The position numbers were made by a program, and so were the translations under genes. Below the pieces are notes generated by a model that had not been told where the DNA came from, did not search any database, and was given only the letters and a program-made list of their open reading frames with translations. Below, piece by piece: positions 37,723-45,393 of a stretch of 64,000 bases of DNA. This DNA is from UKL13-2 sp038206765 (lineage in GTDB: Bacteria; Pseudomonadota; Gammaproteobacteria; Burkholderiales; Usitatibacteraceae). Where the stretch lies: NCBI GenBank assembly GCA_038206765.1, contig JBBRAM010000001.1:186001-250000 (forward strand), in the 5' to 3' direction. Positions within the stretch are counted from its first letter, which is position 1, and each line of letters opens with the position of its first letter.

Positions 37723-37778
37723 TCCCGTTAAGGTTTTGGCGCTATGTTCGATCGGGCACCGCCCGATAAAAAAATTGT

Positions 37779-37796
37779 TGTCGCTTTTGGGGCGCA
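37779..37796. promoter_or_regulatory. Degenerate third GlrR-type box
   Basis: TGTC-N10-CGCA, six of eight consensus bases, 21 bp (two helical turns) upstream of the perfect box. Weak by itself. Confidence 0.35.
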
Positions 37797-37799
37797 CGC

Positions 37800-37817
37800 T
37801 GTCGCCAAATGACGACA
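37800..37817. promoter_or_regulatory. GlrR-type binding site, perfect TGTC-N10-GACA
   Basis: TGTCGCCAAATGACGACA matches the consensus known for enterobacterial GlrR at all eight positions. It is 140 bp upstream of the sigma-54 -24 element, a normal distance for an enhancer site, and 77 bp after the glrR stop. Confidence 0.75.
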
Positions 37818-37862
37818 TTTTAAACCCAATAAAATCAGTCACTTATAGGCGCTCGCAGAAAA

Positions 37863-37880
37863 GGTCGCCAATTCACGACA
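37863..37880. promoter_or_regulatory. GlrR-type binding site, 7/8 match
   Basis: GGTCGCCAATTCACGACA has one mismatch in the first base and shares 15 of 18 bases with the perfect box. The two boxes are 63 bp apart (six helical turns), which keeps them on one DNA face, and this one is 77 bp upstream of the -24 element. Confidence 0.7.
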
Positions 37881-37956
37881 ATCATCATCGTTTCAAACCA
37901 ACAACAGGCACGGGTCAGAACAAATAAGTCTTTGTTTTTAATGATCTTACGTTTTC

Positions 37957-37972
37957 TGGCACGGCGGTTGCA
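37957..37972 (+). promoter_or_regulatory. Sigma-54 promoter of the sRNA candidate
   Basis: TGGCACGGCGGTTGCA matches TGGCAC-N5-TTGCA exactly, with GG at 37958-37959 and GC at 37970-37971. Predicted transcription start about 37983. It is oriented away from glrR towards a terminator, with no protein-coding gene in between. Confidence 0.85.
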
Positions 37973-37982
37973 TATAATGTCG

Positions 37983-38112
37983 TTGAATACTTGTGGAACG
38001 CCCTCCCTCCCTGGGCGCTTTGACGGTTTGTTTACTAAACAGTCAGAGGTTCTCCTCCACTGGTATTCGAGAGTGCGCCTTGAGGGGTGGTCGAAAGACC
38101 ACCCCATTTTTT
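37983..38112 (+). ncRNA. Putative GlrR/sigma-54-dependent small RNA
   Basis: A non-coding transcript of about 130 nt is predicted between the sigma-54 start point and a strong terminator. Hairpin 1 (37999-38017): CGCCC/GGGCG arms with a C-rich TCCCTCCCT loop. Hairpin 2 (38018-38048): CTTTGAC/GTCAGAG arms with an inner GTTT/AAAC stem. A presumably more open segment with TTCTCCTCC (38050-38058) follows, complementary to Shine-Dalgarno sequences. No frame with start and SD is present. The circuitry mirrors enterobacterial glmY, but I see no glmY sequence similarity. Existence as a transcript is inference. Confidence 0.7.
38084..38112 (+). terminator. Intrinsic terminator of the sRNA candidate
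   Basis: Perfect 9-bp arms GGGGTGGTC / GACCACCCC with a GAAA tetraloop, followed by A and six Ts. One of the strongest terminators in the window. Confidence 0.93.
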
Positions 38113-38324
38113 CGGGACATTTATAAACTTAGTACGAACCGACCTCGCGACCAAATTTTTCAGTTTCGTTGTTTGCCGCACAGCACAACCTGGTGCAAGG
38201 AACATGTGGCTCCCGAAATTATAAAGCGCTCAATTTCCAAGTTGTTGTCAGCTTGTTGCCAGCATCGAGCGCTCGCTACTTCCGCTAAACGGATCCATGC
38301 ATTGCTTTGGTAAGGGATTGATTG

Positions 38325-38882
38325 CTATGAGTCCGATACAAGCAGCGCTTCCCAGCCGGCCAAACCCAAATTTTGCATCATAGCGATGTTTTTTTCGTAA
38401 ATCATCGCCGCGTCGGGGAATGCTGCAACCGCCTTATCGATGCTCAATTCGCGCAGCAAATGCAGCATCGGGTAGGGAGAACGGTTCGTGAAATTGGTTA
38501 TGTCGTCGGGCGCTACACCGGCAAACTGATATTGCGGGTGGAAGCTCGCGATCTGGATTTCGCCATCCAATCTCAACTCGACCAAAATACGATTGGCGAC
38601 GTCCAAGAAATCGTTGTAGTCCAAAAAATCGGTCAGCGTGTGGGGGTGGATGATGAGAGTGGTGTCGATGGTTTCTGCTTCGGCAGCAATGAGAAATTTT
38701 AATTCTTCGACCAACGTTTCGCATAGCGCATCCGGTGTGGCGGCACCGCTCACAAGATAGCGGATTTGCTTTTTAACGTGTACTGCTTTTGCGAATGGGC
38801 AAAGGTTTAGGCCAATAACGGCGCGCTCTAGCCATTTATTGGTTATGGCAATGATATTTTCGTCGGCGCGGGAAATTGGCAT
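38325..38882 (-). CDS. DUF1415 family protein
   Basis: A 185-residue soluble protein with the family's VIGLNLCPFAKAV segment near residue 25, TTLIIHPHTLTDFLDYNDFL in the middle, and FHPQYQFAG...NRSPYPMLHLLRE towards the end. Function is unknown; the conserved Cys in NLCPF is notable. It is convergent with the sRNA candidate. Confidence 0.9.
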   Translation of the reverse strand: MPISRADENIIAITNKWLERAVIGLNLCPFAKAVHVKKQIRYLVSGAATPDALCETLVEELKFLIAAEAETIDTTLIIHPHTLTDFLDYNDFLDVANRILVELRLDGEIQIASFHPQYQFAGVAPDDITNFTNRSPYPMLHLLRELSIDKAVAAFPDAAMIYEKNIAMMQNLGLAGWEALLVSDS

Positions 38883-39054
38883 ATCGGTTTAGATAAAAAT
38901 CAGAAAAGAATGTGAAAAACGCATTGGCAATCGCAAAGGGGGCAATCCTGCCTGAAGATTTAAAACTCAATCAGATTCGACTTAGTCTGTCATAGGCAGT
39001 AAAATCGCCGGTTAACCAGCTGATTTACGCCTAAATGCTACCTGATTGCCTACG

Positions 39055-40746
39055 ATGTCCACCGATTCTCCTATTTCTGTCAAACCAATCATTGATGAAG
39101 CCGACACCGAAGTTTCGTTAAGCGCTTCATCAGAAGCCTCGCGCAGCGTCGCCAACATCACCCTTGAAGTCGCGCGCCGCCGCACCTTCGGCATCATCTC
39201 GCACCCGGACGCAGGCAAAACCACGCTGACTGAAAAGTTGTTGCTATTCTCGGGCGCGATTCAGCAAGCCGGTACGGTCAAAGCCCGTAAAAGTTCGCGC
39301 CACGCGACATCAGACTGGATGGAGATCGAAAAGCAGCGCGGCATATCGGTTGCCAGCTCGGTGATGCAGTTTGAGTATCGTGACCACGTAGTCAATCTGC
39401 TCGACACGCCTGGCCACCAAGATTTCTCGGAAGACACCTACCGCGTATTGACCGCCGTGGATTCAGCACTGATGGTGATTGATGCGGCCAAGGGTGTCGA
39501 GACACAAACAATTAAGCTGCTGAATGTGTGCCGCATGCGCGCCACACCGATCATCACTTTTATGAACAAGATGGATCGTGAAACGCGAGATCCGCTTGAT
39601 CTGCTCGATGAAGTCGAGTCGGTACTGAAGATTCAATGTGCACCGGTGACATGGCCGATTGGCATGGGCAAAACATTCCGCGGTGTTTACCATTTGCTGC
39701 GCGATGAAATCATGTTGTTTGAAGCCGGTGAAGATCGCAATACCGGCGATTTTGAAATCATCAAAGGCATCAACAACCCGCGCTTAGCAGAGATGTTTCC
39801 GATGGAAATTGAAGAGCTGAAAATGCAGGTTGAGTTGGTGAAGGGCGCTTCGCACCCTTACGACTTGGAGGCTTTTTTGGCGGGCACGCAAACGCCCGTT
39901 TTCTTTGGCTCTGCGATCAATAATTTTGGCGTACGCGAAATTTTAGACGCACTGCTCGATTGGGCGCCACCACCGCGCCCGCGTGACGCGACGATTCGAA
40001 CGGTCGATGCGCGCGAGTTGCCCTTCTCCGGTTTCGTCTTCAAAATTCAAGCGAATATGGATCCTTCGCACCGCGACCGAATTGCATTTTTAAGGGTGTG
40101 TTCGGGGAAATTTGAACGTGGCATGAAAATTAATCATTTGCGCATCAACCGCGATATTCGCCTGAGCAACGTGGTGACCTTCATGGCCGCGAGCCGCGAG
40201 CAGGTTGAGGTCGCGTACGCCGGTGACATCATCGGTTTACCCAACCACGGCAATATGCAAATCGGCGATTCGTTTTCGGAAGGGGAACCACTGCAATTTA
40301 CGGGCATTCCCTATTTCGCGCCGGATTTCTTCCGCGCGGTCCGGATTCGCAATCCATTGAAGGTGAAGCAATTGCACAAAGGCTTGCAACAGTTGGGCGA
40401 AGAAGGCGCAGTGCAAGTATTCAAACCGGTGAGTGGTGGTGATCTAATTTTGGGCGCAGTCGGTGTGTTGCAGTTTGAGGTTGTGGCGAGCCGCCTCCAA
40501 AACGAATATGGCGTGGATGCTGTGTTTGAAGGCACCAGCACGCAATGCGCCCGTTGGGTAACGGGCGACGATAAACGGATGTTGGCCGATTTTGAGGATG
40601 CGTTGGCACATAATGTTTCCTACGATGCCGCCAACAATTTGGCGTATCTGGCACCAAACAACGTAAACCTGCAATTGACGGAAGAGCGGTGGCCGAAGCT
40701 GAAGTTTCACACCACGAGGGAACATGCGATTGCGTTGGGCAAGTAA
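39055..40746 (+). CDS. prfC: Peptide chain release factor 3
   Basis: A GTPase of about 563 residues that recycles RF1/RF2 after termination. G1 is HPDAGKTT, G3 DTPGHQDF and G4 NKMDRE; the RF3-specific VASSVMQFEYRDHVVNLLDTPGH and FMAASREQVEVAYAGDIIGLPNHG segments are present. The ATG at 39055 is preferred to an upstream TTG. An N-terminal extension of ~35 residues precedes the G domain, slightly longer than E. coli RF3. Confidence 0.96.
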   Translation: MSTDSPISVKPIIDEADTEVSLSASSEASRSVANITLEVARRRTFGIISHPDAGKTTLTEKLLLFSGAIQQAGTVKARKSSRHATSDWMEIEKQRGISVASSVMQFEYRDHVVNLLDTPGHQDFSEDTYRVLTAVDSALMVIDAAKGVETQTIKLLNVCRMRATPIITFMNKMDRETRDPLDLLDEVESVLKIQCAPVTWPIGMGKTFRGVYHLLRDEIMLFEAGEDRNTGDFEIIKGINNPRLAEMFPMEIEELKMQVELVKGASHPYDLEAFLAGTQTPVFFGSAINNFGVREILDALLDWAPPPRPRDATIRTVDARELPFSGFVFKIQANMDPSHRDRIAFLRVCSGKFERGMKINHLRINRDIRLSNVVTFMAASREQVEVAYAGDIIGLPNHGNMQIGDSFSEGEPLQFTGIPYFAPDFFRAVRIRNPLKVKQLHKGLQQLGEEGAVQVFKPVSGGDLILGAVGVLQFEVVASRLQNEYGVDAVFEGTSTQCARWVTGDDKRMLADFEDALAHNVSYDAANNLAYLAPNNVNLQLTEERWPKLKFHTTREHAIALGK

Positions 40747-40778
40747 TTTGATATCTGCGGCAATACGCACGTGAACGC

Positions 40779-41180
40779 ATGAGTGGAGTAGCACATAAGC
40801 CCTGCGTTTGCGGTGGCGGAAAAAGTTTTTTCAAATGCTGTGAGCCGATTATCGAAGGACGGGAGATGCCATTGACTGCAGAAGCGCTGATGCGATCACG
40901 TTACACCGCCCACACCTTGCAACGCGAAGATTATTTGTTGGCAACATGGCATCACAGCACCCGGCCGGCTTCACTTGATTTGACAAAAGAAGTATCAACC
41001 AAATGGCTTGGACTCGATATAAAGCACGCTGGCAAAACAGCGGAAGCAGACCGCCACACCGTCGTTGAATTCATCGCCCGCTATAAAATCGGCGGAAGCC
41101 GAGCGCAACGATTGCACGAATCCAGCAATTTTTTGCGCGAAGATGGACGCTGGTTTTATGTCGATGGCGAGCTGAAGTAA
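40779..41180 (+). CDS. YchJ-like SEC-C/metal-binding protein
   Basis: A 133-residue protein starting with a Cys cluster PCVCGGGKSFFKCCEP (zinc-binding, SEC-C-like), followed by the YchJ core MRSRYTAHTLQREDYLLATWH and VEFIARYK...LHESSNFLREDGRWFYVDGE. Relatives are small metal-binding proteins of unknown function. It starts 32 bp after prfC and may be co-transcribed. Confidence 0.88.
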   Translation: MSGVAHKPCVCGGGKSFFKCCEPIIEGREMPLTAEALMRSRYTAHTLQREDYLLATWHHSTRPASLDLTKEVSTKWLGLDIKHAGKTAEADRHTVVEFIARYKIGGSRAQRLHESSNFLREDGRWFYVDGELK

Positions 41181-41313
41181 AAACGAATATTAAACCGTGC
41201 GAAATGTTCTGGGGTCGCGCCGGATCGCCCCCGATGTGAATCTCCGCCTGAGTTCGTGGCGCCAGCTAAGTTTATGCAATAGTGAATAAATAGAAAGCCT
41301 AAAAGGACTCATC

Positions 41314-41541
41314 ATGAACGACATTGAATATTTTTTAACCGAAGAATATATCGAGCTAAACCATCTGCTCAAACTAGCTGGGTTTGCCTCCAGCGGTGGC
41401 GGCGGCTCTGCGCTCATCGTCCAAGGCTTGGTTACTGTAGACGGCAAACCTGAATCACGCAAACGCAACAAAATCCGCGCCGGACAAGTGGTGCGGTACG
41501 GCGGCGCACGGATTTTTGTGTTGGCACCGAAGGGCAGTTAA
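41314..41541 (+). CDS. S4-domain RNA-binding protein (YbcJ-like)
   Basis: A 75-residue protein that is almost entirely an S4 fold: FLTEEYIELNHLLKLAGFASSGG...LVTVDGKPESRKRNKIRAGQVV. YbcJ-type proteins bind RNA and are thought to act on ribosomes. It is 11 bp upstream of yaeQ. Confidence 0.9.
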   Translation: MNDIEYFLTEEYIELNHLLKLAGFASSGGGGSALIVQGLVTVDGKPESRKRNKIRAGQVVRYGGARIFVLAPKGS

Positions 41542-41552
41542 GTTCAAGCGCA

Positions 41553-42098
41553 ATGGCGATCAAATCCACTATCTTCAAAGCTGAGGTTTCGGTCTCCGAC
41601 ATGGATCGCGGCTATTACGCGACGCATGAGCTCACGATTGCCCGGCATCCCTCCGAAACTGACGAGCGGATGATGGTGCGAGTTCTTACATTTGCGCTGC
41701 ATGCGGAAGATTATTTGGAGTTTGCGAAAGGCATTTCGACCGATCATGAGCCAACGATTTGGCGCAAGGATTTTACCGGAGCAATCCAGGATTGGATCGA
41801 TGTCGGTCTACCTGATGAGAAATGGCTGCGCAAGGCCTGTGGGCGCTCCACAGCAGTCACGCTTTACACCTACGGTGGCAGTGCAGCTGAGATGTGGTGG
41901 AAGGCCAATGAATCGCTGGTGGCAAGACTCGGTAATTTAACGGTGATGAATATCCCTCAAGAAGCCACTAAAGCACTCGCAAAATTAGCTGAGCGCAATA
42001 TGTCGTTTAGCGTGAGCATCCAGGATGGCGCGATTTTGTTTTCGAGCGATGCTGAGATGGTGTCGGTAGAGTTGATCACATTAAAAGCTTCAGGATAG
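41553..42098 (+). CDS. yaeQ: YaeQ family protein
   Basis: A 181-residue protein of standard length for YaeQ, a PD-(D/E)XK-nuclease-like fold. It shows the family start MAIKSTIFKAEVSVSDMDRGYY, the ARHPSETDERMMVRVLTFALHA segment and GLPDEKWLRKACGRS. Its biological role is unsettled; it was once linked to RfaH suppression. Confidence 0.93.
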   Translation: MAIKSTIFKAEVSVSDMDRGYYATHELTIARHPSETDERMMVRVLTFALHAEDYLEFAKGISTDHEPTIWRKDFTGAIQDWIDVGLPDEKWLRKACGRSTAVTLYTYGGSAAEMWWKANESLVARLGNLTVMNIPQEATKALAKLAERNMSFSVSIQDGAILFSSDAEMVSVELITLKASG

Positions 42099-42186
42099 AG
42101 AAATGAAACGCTAGCATTAGCGGCCCTCTCCAGCCATTTTTTTCTCGAAACCCCCGCCAAACAACGACTTTGCATCAAAAACAGCG

Positions 42187-42636
42187 TTACTCGGCAAACT
42201 TCTTCATCGCCTGCTGCTGTTCGCGCTTGCCATCTTTTTCCTTTTCGGTGGCACGTTTATCGTATTGTCTTTTGCCTTTAGCGACACCGATTTCGAGTTT
42301 CACAAACCCTTTTGAATAATGCAAATTGAGCGGGACGACGGTGTAACCGCGCTGCTCAACCTTGCCGATAAGCTTGTCGATTTCAGCTTCGTTGAGTAGC
42401 AGCTTGCGGGTTCGCACCGTATCCGGCGTGACGTGTGTGGAGGCAGAATTGAGCGGCGAGATGTGTGCGCCGATCAAATAAAATGCACCGTTTTGCAGGA
42501 CCACATAGCCCTCTTTAATTTGCGCACGGCCTTCGCGGATGGCTTTGACTTCCCATCCTTGCAGGACCAATCCGGCCTCGTAACGGTCCTCTATAAAATA
42601 ATCGAAAAACGCTTTTTTATTGTCGGCAATCGTCAT
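42187..42636 (-). CDS. smpB: SsrA-binding protein SmpB
   Basis: A 149-residue partner of tmRNA in trans-translation. It starts with ADNKKAFFDYFIEDRYEAGLVLQGWEVKAIREG, has the beta-barrel, and ends in a Lys-rich tail (KGKRQYDKRATEKEKDGKREQQ) that enters the ribosome A site. It is divergent from ratA-rnfH, as in many beta- and gammaproteobacteria. No tmRNA gene is seen in the window. Confidence 0.97.
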   Translation of the reverse strand: MTIADNKKAFFDYFIEDRYEAGLVLQGWEVKAIREGRAQIKEGYVVLQNGAFYLIGAHISPLNSASTHVTPDTVRTRKLLLNEAEIDKLIGKVEQRGYTVVPLNLHYSKGFVKLEIGVAKGKRQYDKRATEKEKDGKREQQQAMKKFAE

Positions 42637-42770
42637 TGTTGATTTTGGTACTTTTTCATGTGGATAATGATTTTACCCGATGCGGGCTGGCAGCCGCCAT
42701 CCATTCATCATCGGTTCGCGAATTAGCCGCATGCTCGGCTAAAATGAAACGAAATTTCAGACCATCCCAT

Positions 42771-43220
42771 ATGCCAACCGTATCCAAATCTGTACTCGTT
42801 CCCCACGCCGCCGAGGTGATGTTTCAGCTGGTCGATGCAGTTGAACGCTACCCGGAGTTTTTGCCATGGTGCGGCGGAACTGAGGTTTTAAAACGGGATG
42901 ACCGCGAGACGATTGCGACAATTGCGATCCGCTATGCGGGTGTTTCGCAATCCTTCACCACCGTAAACAGCAAGGAAAATCGCGAGTGGATGCGCCTGAC
43001 GCTGCGCGATGGACCGTTCAAGAAATTGCAAGGGCATTGGCATTTTTTAGCGCTCTCGGCTGAAGCTTGTAAAGTTGAATTGCAGCTTGAATACGCATTT
43101 TCCAATATCGTGTTGGAACACGCCATCGGCCCCGTATTTGGCATGATTGCAGAGACAATGATGGATCGTTTTGTGGCGCGGGCCGAGAACTTATCTTCGG
43201 CGACGGCAGGGCAAAAATAA
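42771..43220 (+). CDS. ratA: RatA/Coq10-like START-domain protein
   Basis: A 149-residue polyketide-cyclase/START-like protein: SKSVLVPHAAEVMFQLVDAVERYPEFLPWCGG at the N-terminus and FGMIAETMMDRFVARAENL at the C-terminus. Relatives are annotated as ubiquinone-binding Coq10-type proteins or as the RatA toxin of E. coli (inhibits 70S assembly). The ATG at 42771 gives family length; the frame extends upstream without support. Its stop overlaps the rnfH start. Confidence 0.9.
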   Translation: MPTVSKSVLVPHAAEVMFQLVDAVERYPEFLPWCGGTEVLKRDDRETIATIAIRYAGVSQSFTTVNSKENREWMRLTLRDGPFKKLQGHWHFLALSAEACKVELQLEYAFSNIVLEHAIGPVFGMIAETMMDRFVARAENLSSATAGQK

Positions 43221-43522
43221 TGAGCCTGTTAAATATTGCTGTGGCGTATTCAGGCCCTGAGTGGTCAGGCGAACTACTTGTTCAGGTGGCGATAGGCGCG
43301 ACGATTAGTGATGCGATTATGGCGTCGGCCATCGCACAACATATCCAAAATTTTTCAATGTCGGACATCGCTTGTGGCGTTTGGGGGAAAGCACGGCCGA
43401 TTGATTTTATTCTGCGCGAGGGTGATCGCGTTGAAATTTATCGTCCACTTCAAGCCGATCCAAAAGACGCTCGCCGTGCAAAAGTACCGACTAAAAGCTA
43501 TCGTAAAAGTCCTCACACATAA
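43220..43522 (+). CDS. RnfH family protein (RatB)
   Basis: A 100-residue ubiquitin-like fold protein: LNIAVAYSGPEWSGELLVQVAIGATISDAI at the start and VWGKARPIDFILREGDRVEIYRPLQADPKDARR, the highly conserved RnfH/RatB end. It overlaps ratA by one base (TAATG), indicating translational coupling. Confidence 0.92.
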   Translation: MSLLNIAVAYSGPEWSGELLVQVAIGATISDAIMASAIAQHIQNFSMSDIACGVWGKARPIDFILREGDRVEIYRPLQADPKDARRAKVPTKSYRKSPHT

Positions 43523-43661
43523 CAGAGGAAATACCTGAAGAGGCCCGTCCCTACTGGGATTTCGGATGGAGATAGCCAATCGGGTGCGACACATAACGCT
43601 GAGGCAGACGGAATCCAAGCAGTTCGTAACCAGACACCGCGTAACGCAACAGACGCAGGAA

Positions 43662-45383
43662 TCAATCCTTACCAATCACCTCAAAGCGCAAGCCCACCCA
43701 ATCACGGCCTTGCCTTAAGACCCGGTTGATCCGAACGCTGAATTGGCTGGTTTCGGCGACCAAACTGAAAACGTTTTTCAATTGAAAATCGGATGCGGGC
43801 AAAATCAAAATATCCGATTTTCCATCTTGGTTTACGTCTGGCAAATAGAGTGCCGCAATCGTGACAGTTGTAGAAGATGTTGCGGATTCCGTTTCTGCCT
43901 TTGAGTCCATCGCCGCTACCGCTCGAGTTAGCGATACGGGCAACGGCCGATAACAAAGTATCTGCACACCCAGCAGCGTTTCGCCAGTTGTTGGCTGCAT
44001 GATTTTGCGCACCACCACGCCCACCATCCAATCTGTAAAACTATCCGGCTTAAGCGCGATAATTTGGCTAACGCTAACCTCTTCACCCGTCGCGCGATCA
44101 ACCAACAACCCAACCCCTTTTGAGCTGATGTCGTAAATTTTCCAACGTTGATATGCACGTTGATCCGCTTGTGTTTGCACTGTCGTCGCTTTCGGCAATT
44201 CGGTAGGCGTCCCAGAATTTAATACCGGCTCCAGCGACAATTCAAACTCACCAAATTTCATTGCATCACTAATCTCGGCCAGCAGCGGAGGCGGATCCCC
44301 GGCAACAGCACGGCGAACCGGCTCAAAATCTAGGCAGATTTCTGCCGATAAATTGGCCACTTCGGTACGCTCTTCAATGTGAGAAACACTGGCGTTGAGC
44401 AGCGTTTGATACAGGCGCTCAATGGTTGATAAAAGTGCCACATGTTGTTCCATCGTGAACGCATAGGGCGCGCCGCGCCCTTGATAGGTTCTCCCGGCGC
44501 GGAGCTCATTGCGCACAGCCTCAACCTGATTTTTAAGCGCATCCTGACGTAAATAGCGGTGATGATTGCCCGCAGAACTGCCAGTGATGAGTTGTAAGCC
44601 TGCTGGCATTTGCAAATCCACAAATAGGCTGTGCGCGTGCGGAAGATAGGCATTTTCGAATGAGTACTTTGGCGTCCATTCGGCCAGCCAGCCGTCGGCA
44701 ATTTCGACTTGCTCTGTCGTCAAGCTGCCCGTGTTGAGAACATCCAATAGCAGTGCACGGATGTACAACGATTGTGCAGAAATGTAGTTTGGACGAGCAC
44801 AGGCCGATATTGTCGGCGCATCGTCAAACAAGATCACTGCCGCCGTGGCGAAACCATTTCTCTCGGCAAATTGAAACAGCTTATGCAGTTCCGGCCACAC
44901 CGCGGGCTTGATCGGTTCGTGCCGAAAAAAAGACCATTTAATCGCGGCGCAATGATGGTAGAGCGCGAACGCCACCATTTGCTGGAGAAGCTGGTCACTG
45001 TTGGTGTAGGACCATTCGGCACGACGCTCAATCAACGTCGCCAAGGTTTGCGCTGCGACGCTGTGCAACACAAACATATCCCTTGAAAATTGAATCGCCT
45101 CAATCTTGCTGGCGCGTGAAAAAAACCATCGTTTGTCGGCCTGAATAATTGGGTACAGCTTATTTTCAAACGCAATAATTTCTCGCAAATTTTCTGCCGC
45201 AATCGGCGCGGGTGCATTTGCCAGCGATTTCACCAAGGCAATAAGGCTGGTGCGCTGATCACGATTTTTAAGCGAGCTGATCGATATTTCGCTGGACGCT
45301 GCGATGGACGGTGCGTCAAGCAAATTGCGGTTGTCGGCGGCTTCAAGTGAGAGTTCAGAGCCGCCAGTTTGGTTATTCATCAT
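43662..45383 (-). CDS. PilZ-domain protein, likely c-di-GMP effector
   Basis: A 573-residue protein. The first ~380 residues are alpha-helical and not recognised. A PilZ-like domain follows with both c-di-GMP-binding motifs: RxxxR (R409-AYQ-R413) and DxSxxG (DISSKG, 418-423). There is no membrane helix. It lies 10 bp after the fimV stop on the same strand, so the two are almost surely one operon. This suggests a c-di-GMP input into FimV-dependent polarity or pilus function; the pairing is seen, the role is inference. Confidence 0.8.
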   Translation of the reverse strand: MMNNQTGGSELSLEAADNRNLLDAPSIAASSEISISSLKNRDQRTSLIALVKSLANAPAPIAAENLREIIAFENKLYPIIQADKRWFFSRASKIEAIQFSRDMFVLHSVAAQTLATLIERRAEWSYTNSDQLLQQMVAFALYHHCAAIKWSFFRHEPIKPAVWPELHKLFQFAERNGFATAAVILFDDAPTISACARPNYISAQSLYIRALLLDVLNTGSLTTEQVEIADGWLAEWTPKYSFENAYLPHAHSLFVDLQMPAGLQLITGSSAGNHHRYLRQDALKNQVEAVRNELRAGRTYQGRGAPYAFTMEQHVALLSTIERLYQTLLNASVSHIEERTEVANLSAEICLDFEPVRRAVAGDPPPLLAEISDAMKFGEFELSLEPVLNSGTPTELPKATTVQTQADQRAYQRWKIYDISSKGVGLLVDRATGEEVSVSQIIALKPDSFTDWMVGVVVRKIMQPTTGETLLGVQILCYRPLPVSLTRAVAAMDSKAETESATSSTTVTIAALYLPDVNQDGKSDILILPASDFQLKNVFSLVAETSQFSVRINRVLRQGRDWVGLRFEVIGKD

Positions 45384-45393
45384 TCACTCTTCA

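Larger units (their letters stand above)
37723..38324. other. Gene-free interval after glrR holding a sigma-54 RNA gene
   Basis: About 600 bp with no protein-coding frame. From left to right: a hairpin (37751-37767), GlrR-type boxes (37779-37880), an AT-rich spacer, a sigma-54 promoter (37957-37972), a structured RNA candidate with intrinsic terminator (37983-38112), then about 210 bp with nothing recognisable before the convergent DUF1415 gene. Confidence 0.75.

Noticed and set aside
37751..37767. ATCGGGC/GCCCGAT hairpin as terminator of glrR
   Set aside because: Followed by seven As rather than Ts on the plus strand, so it is not a classical terminator for glrR.
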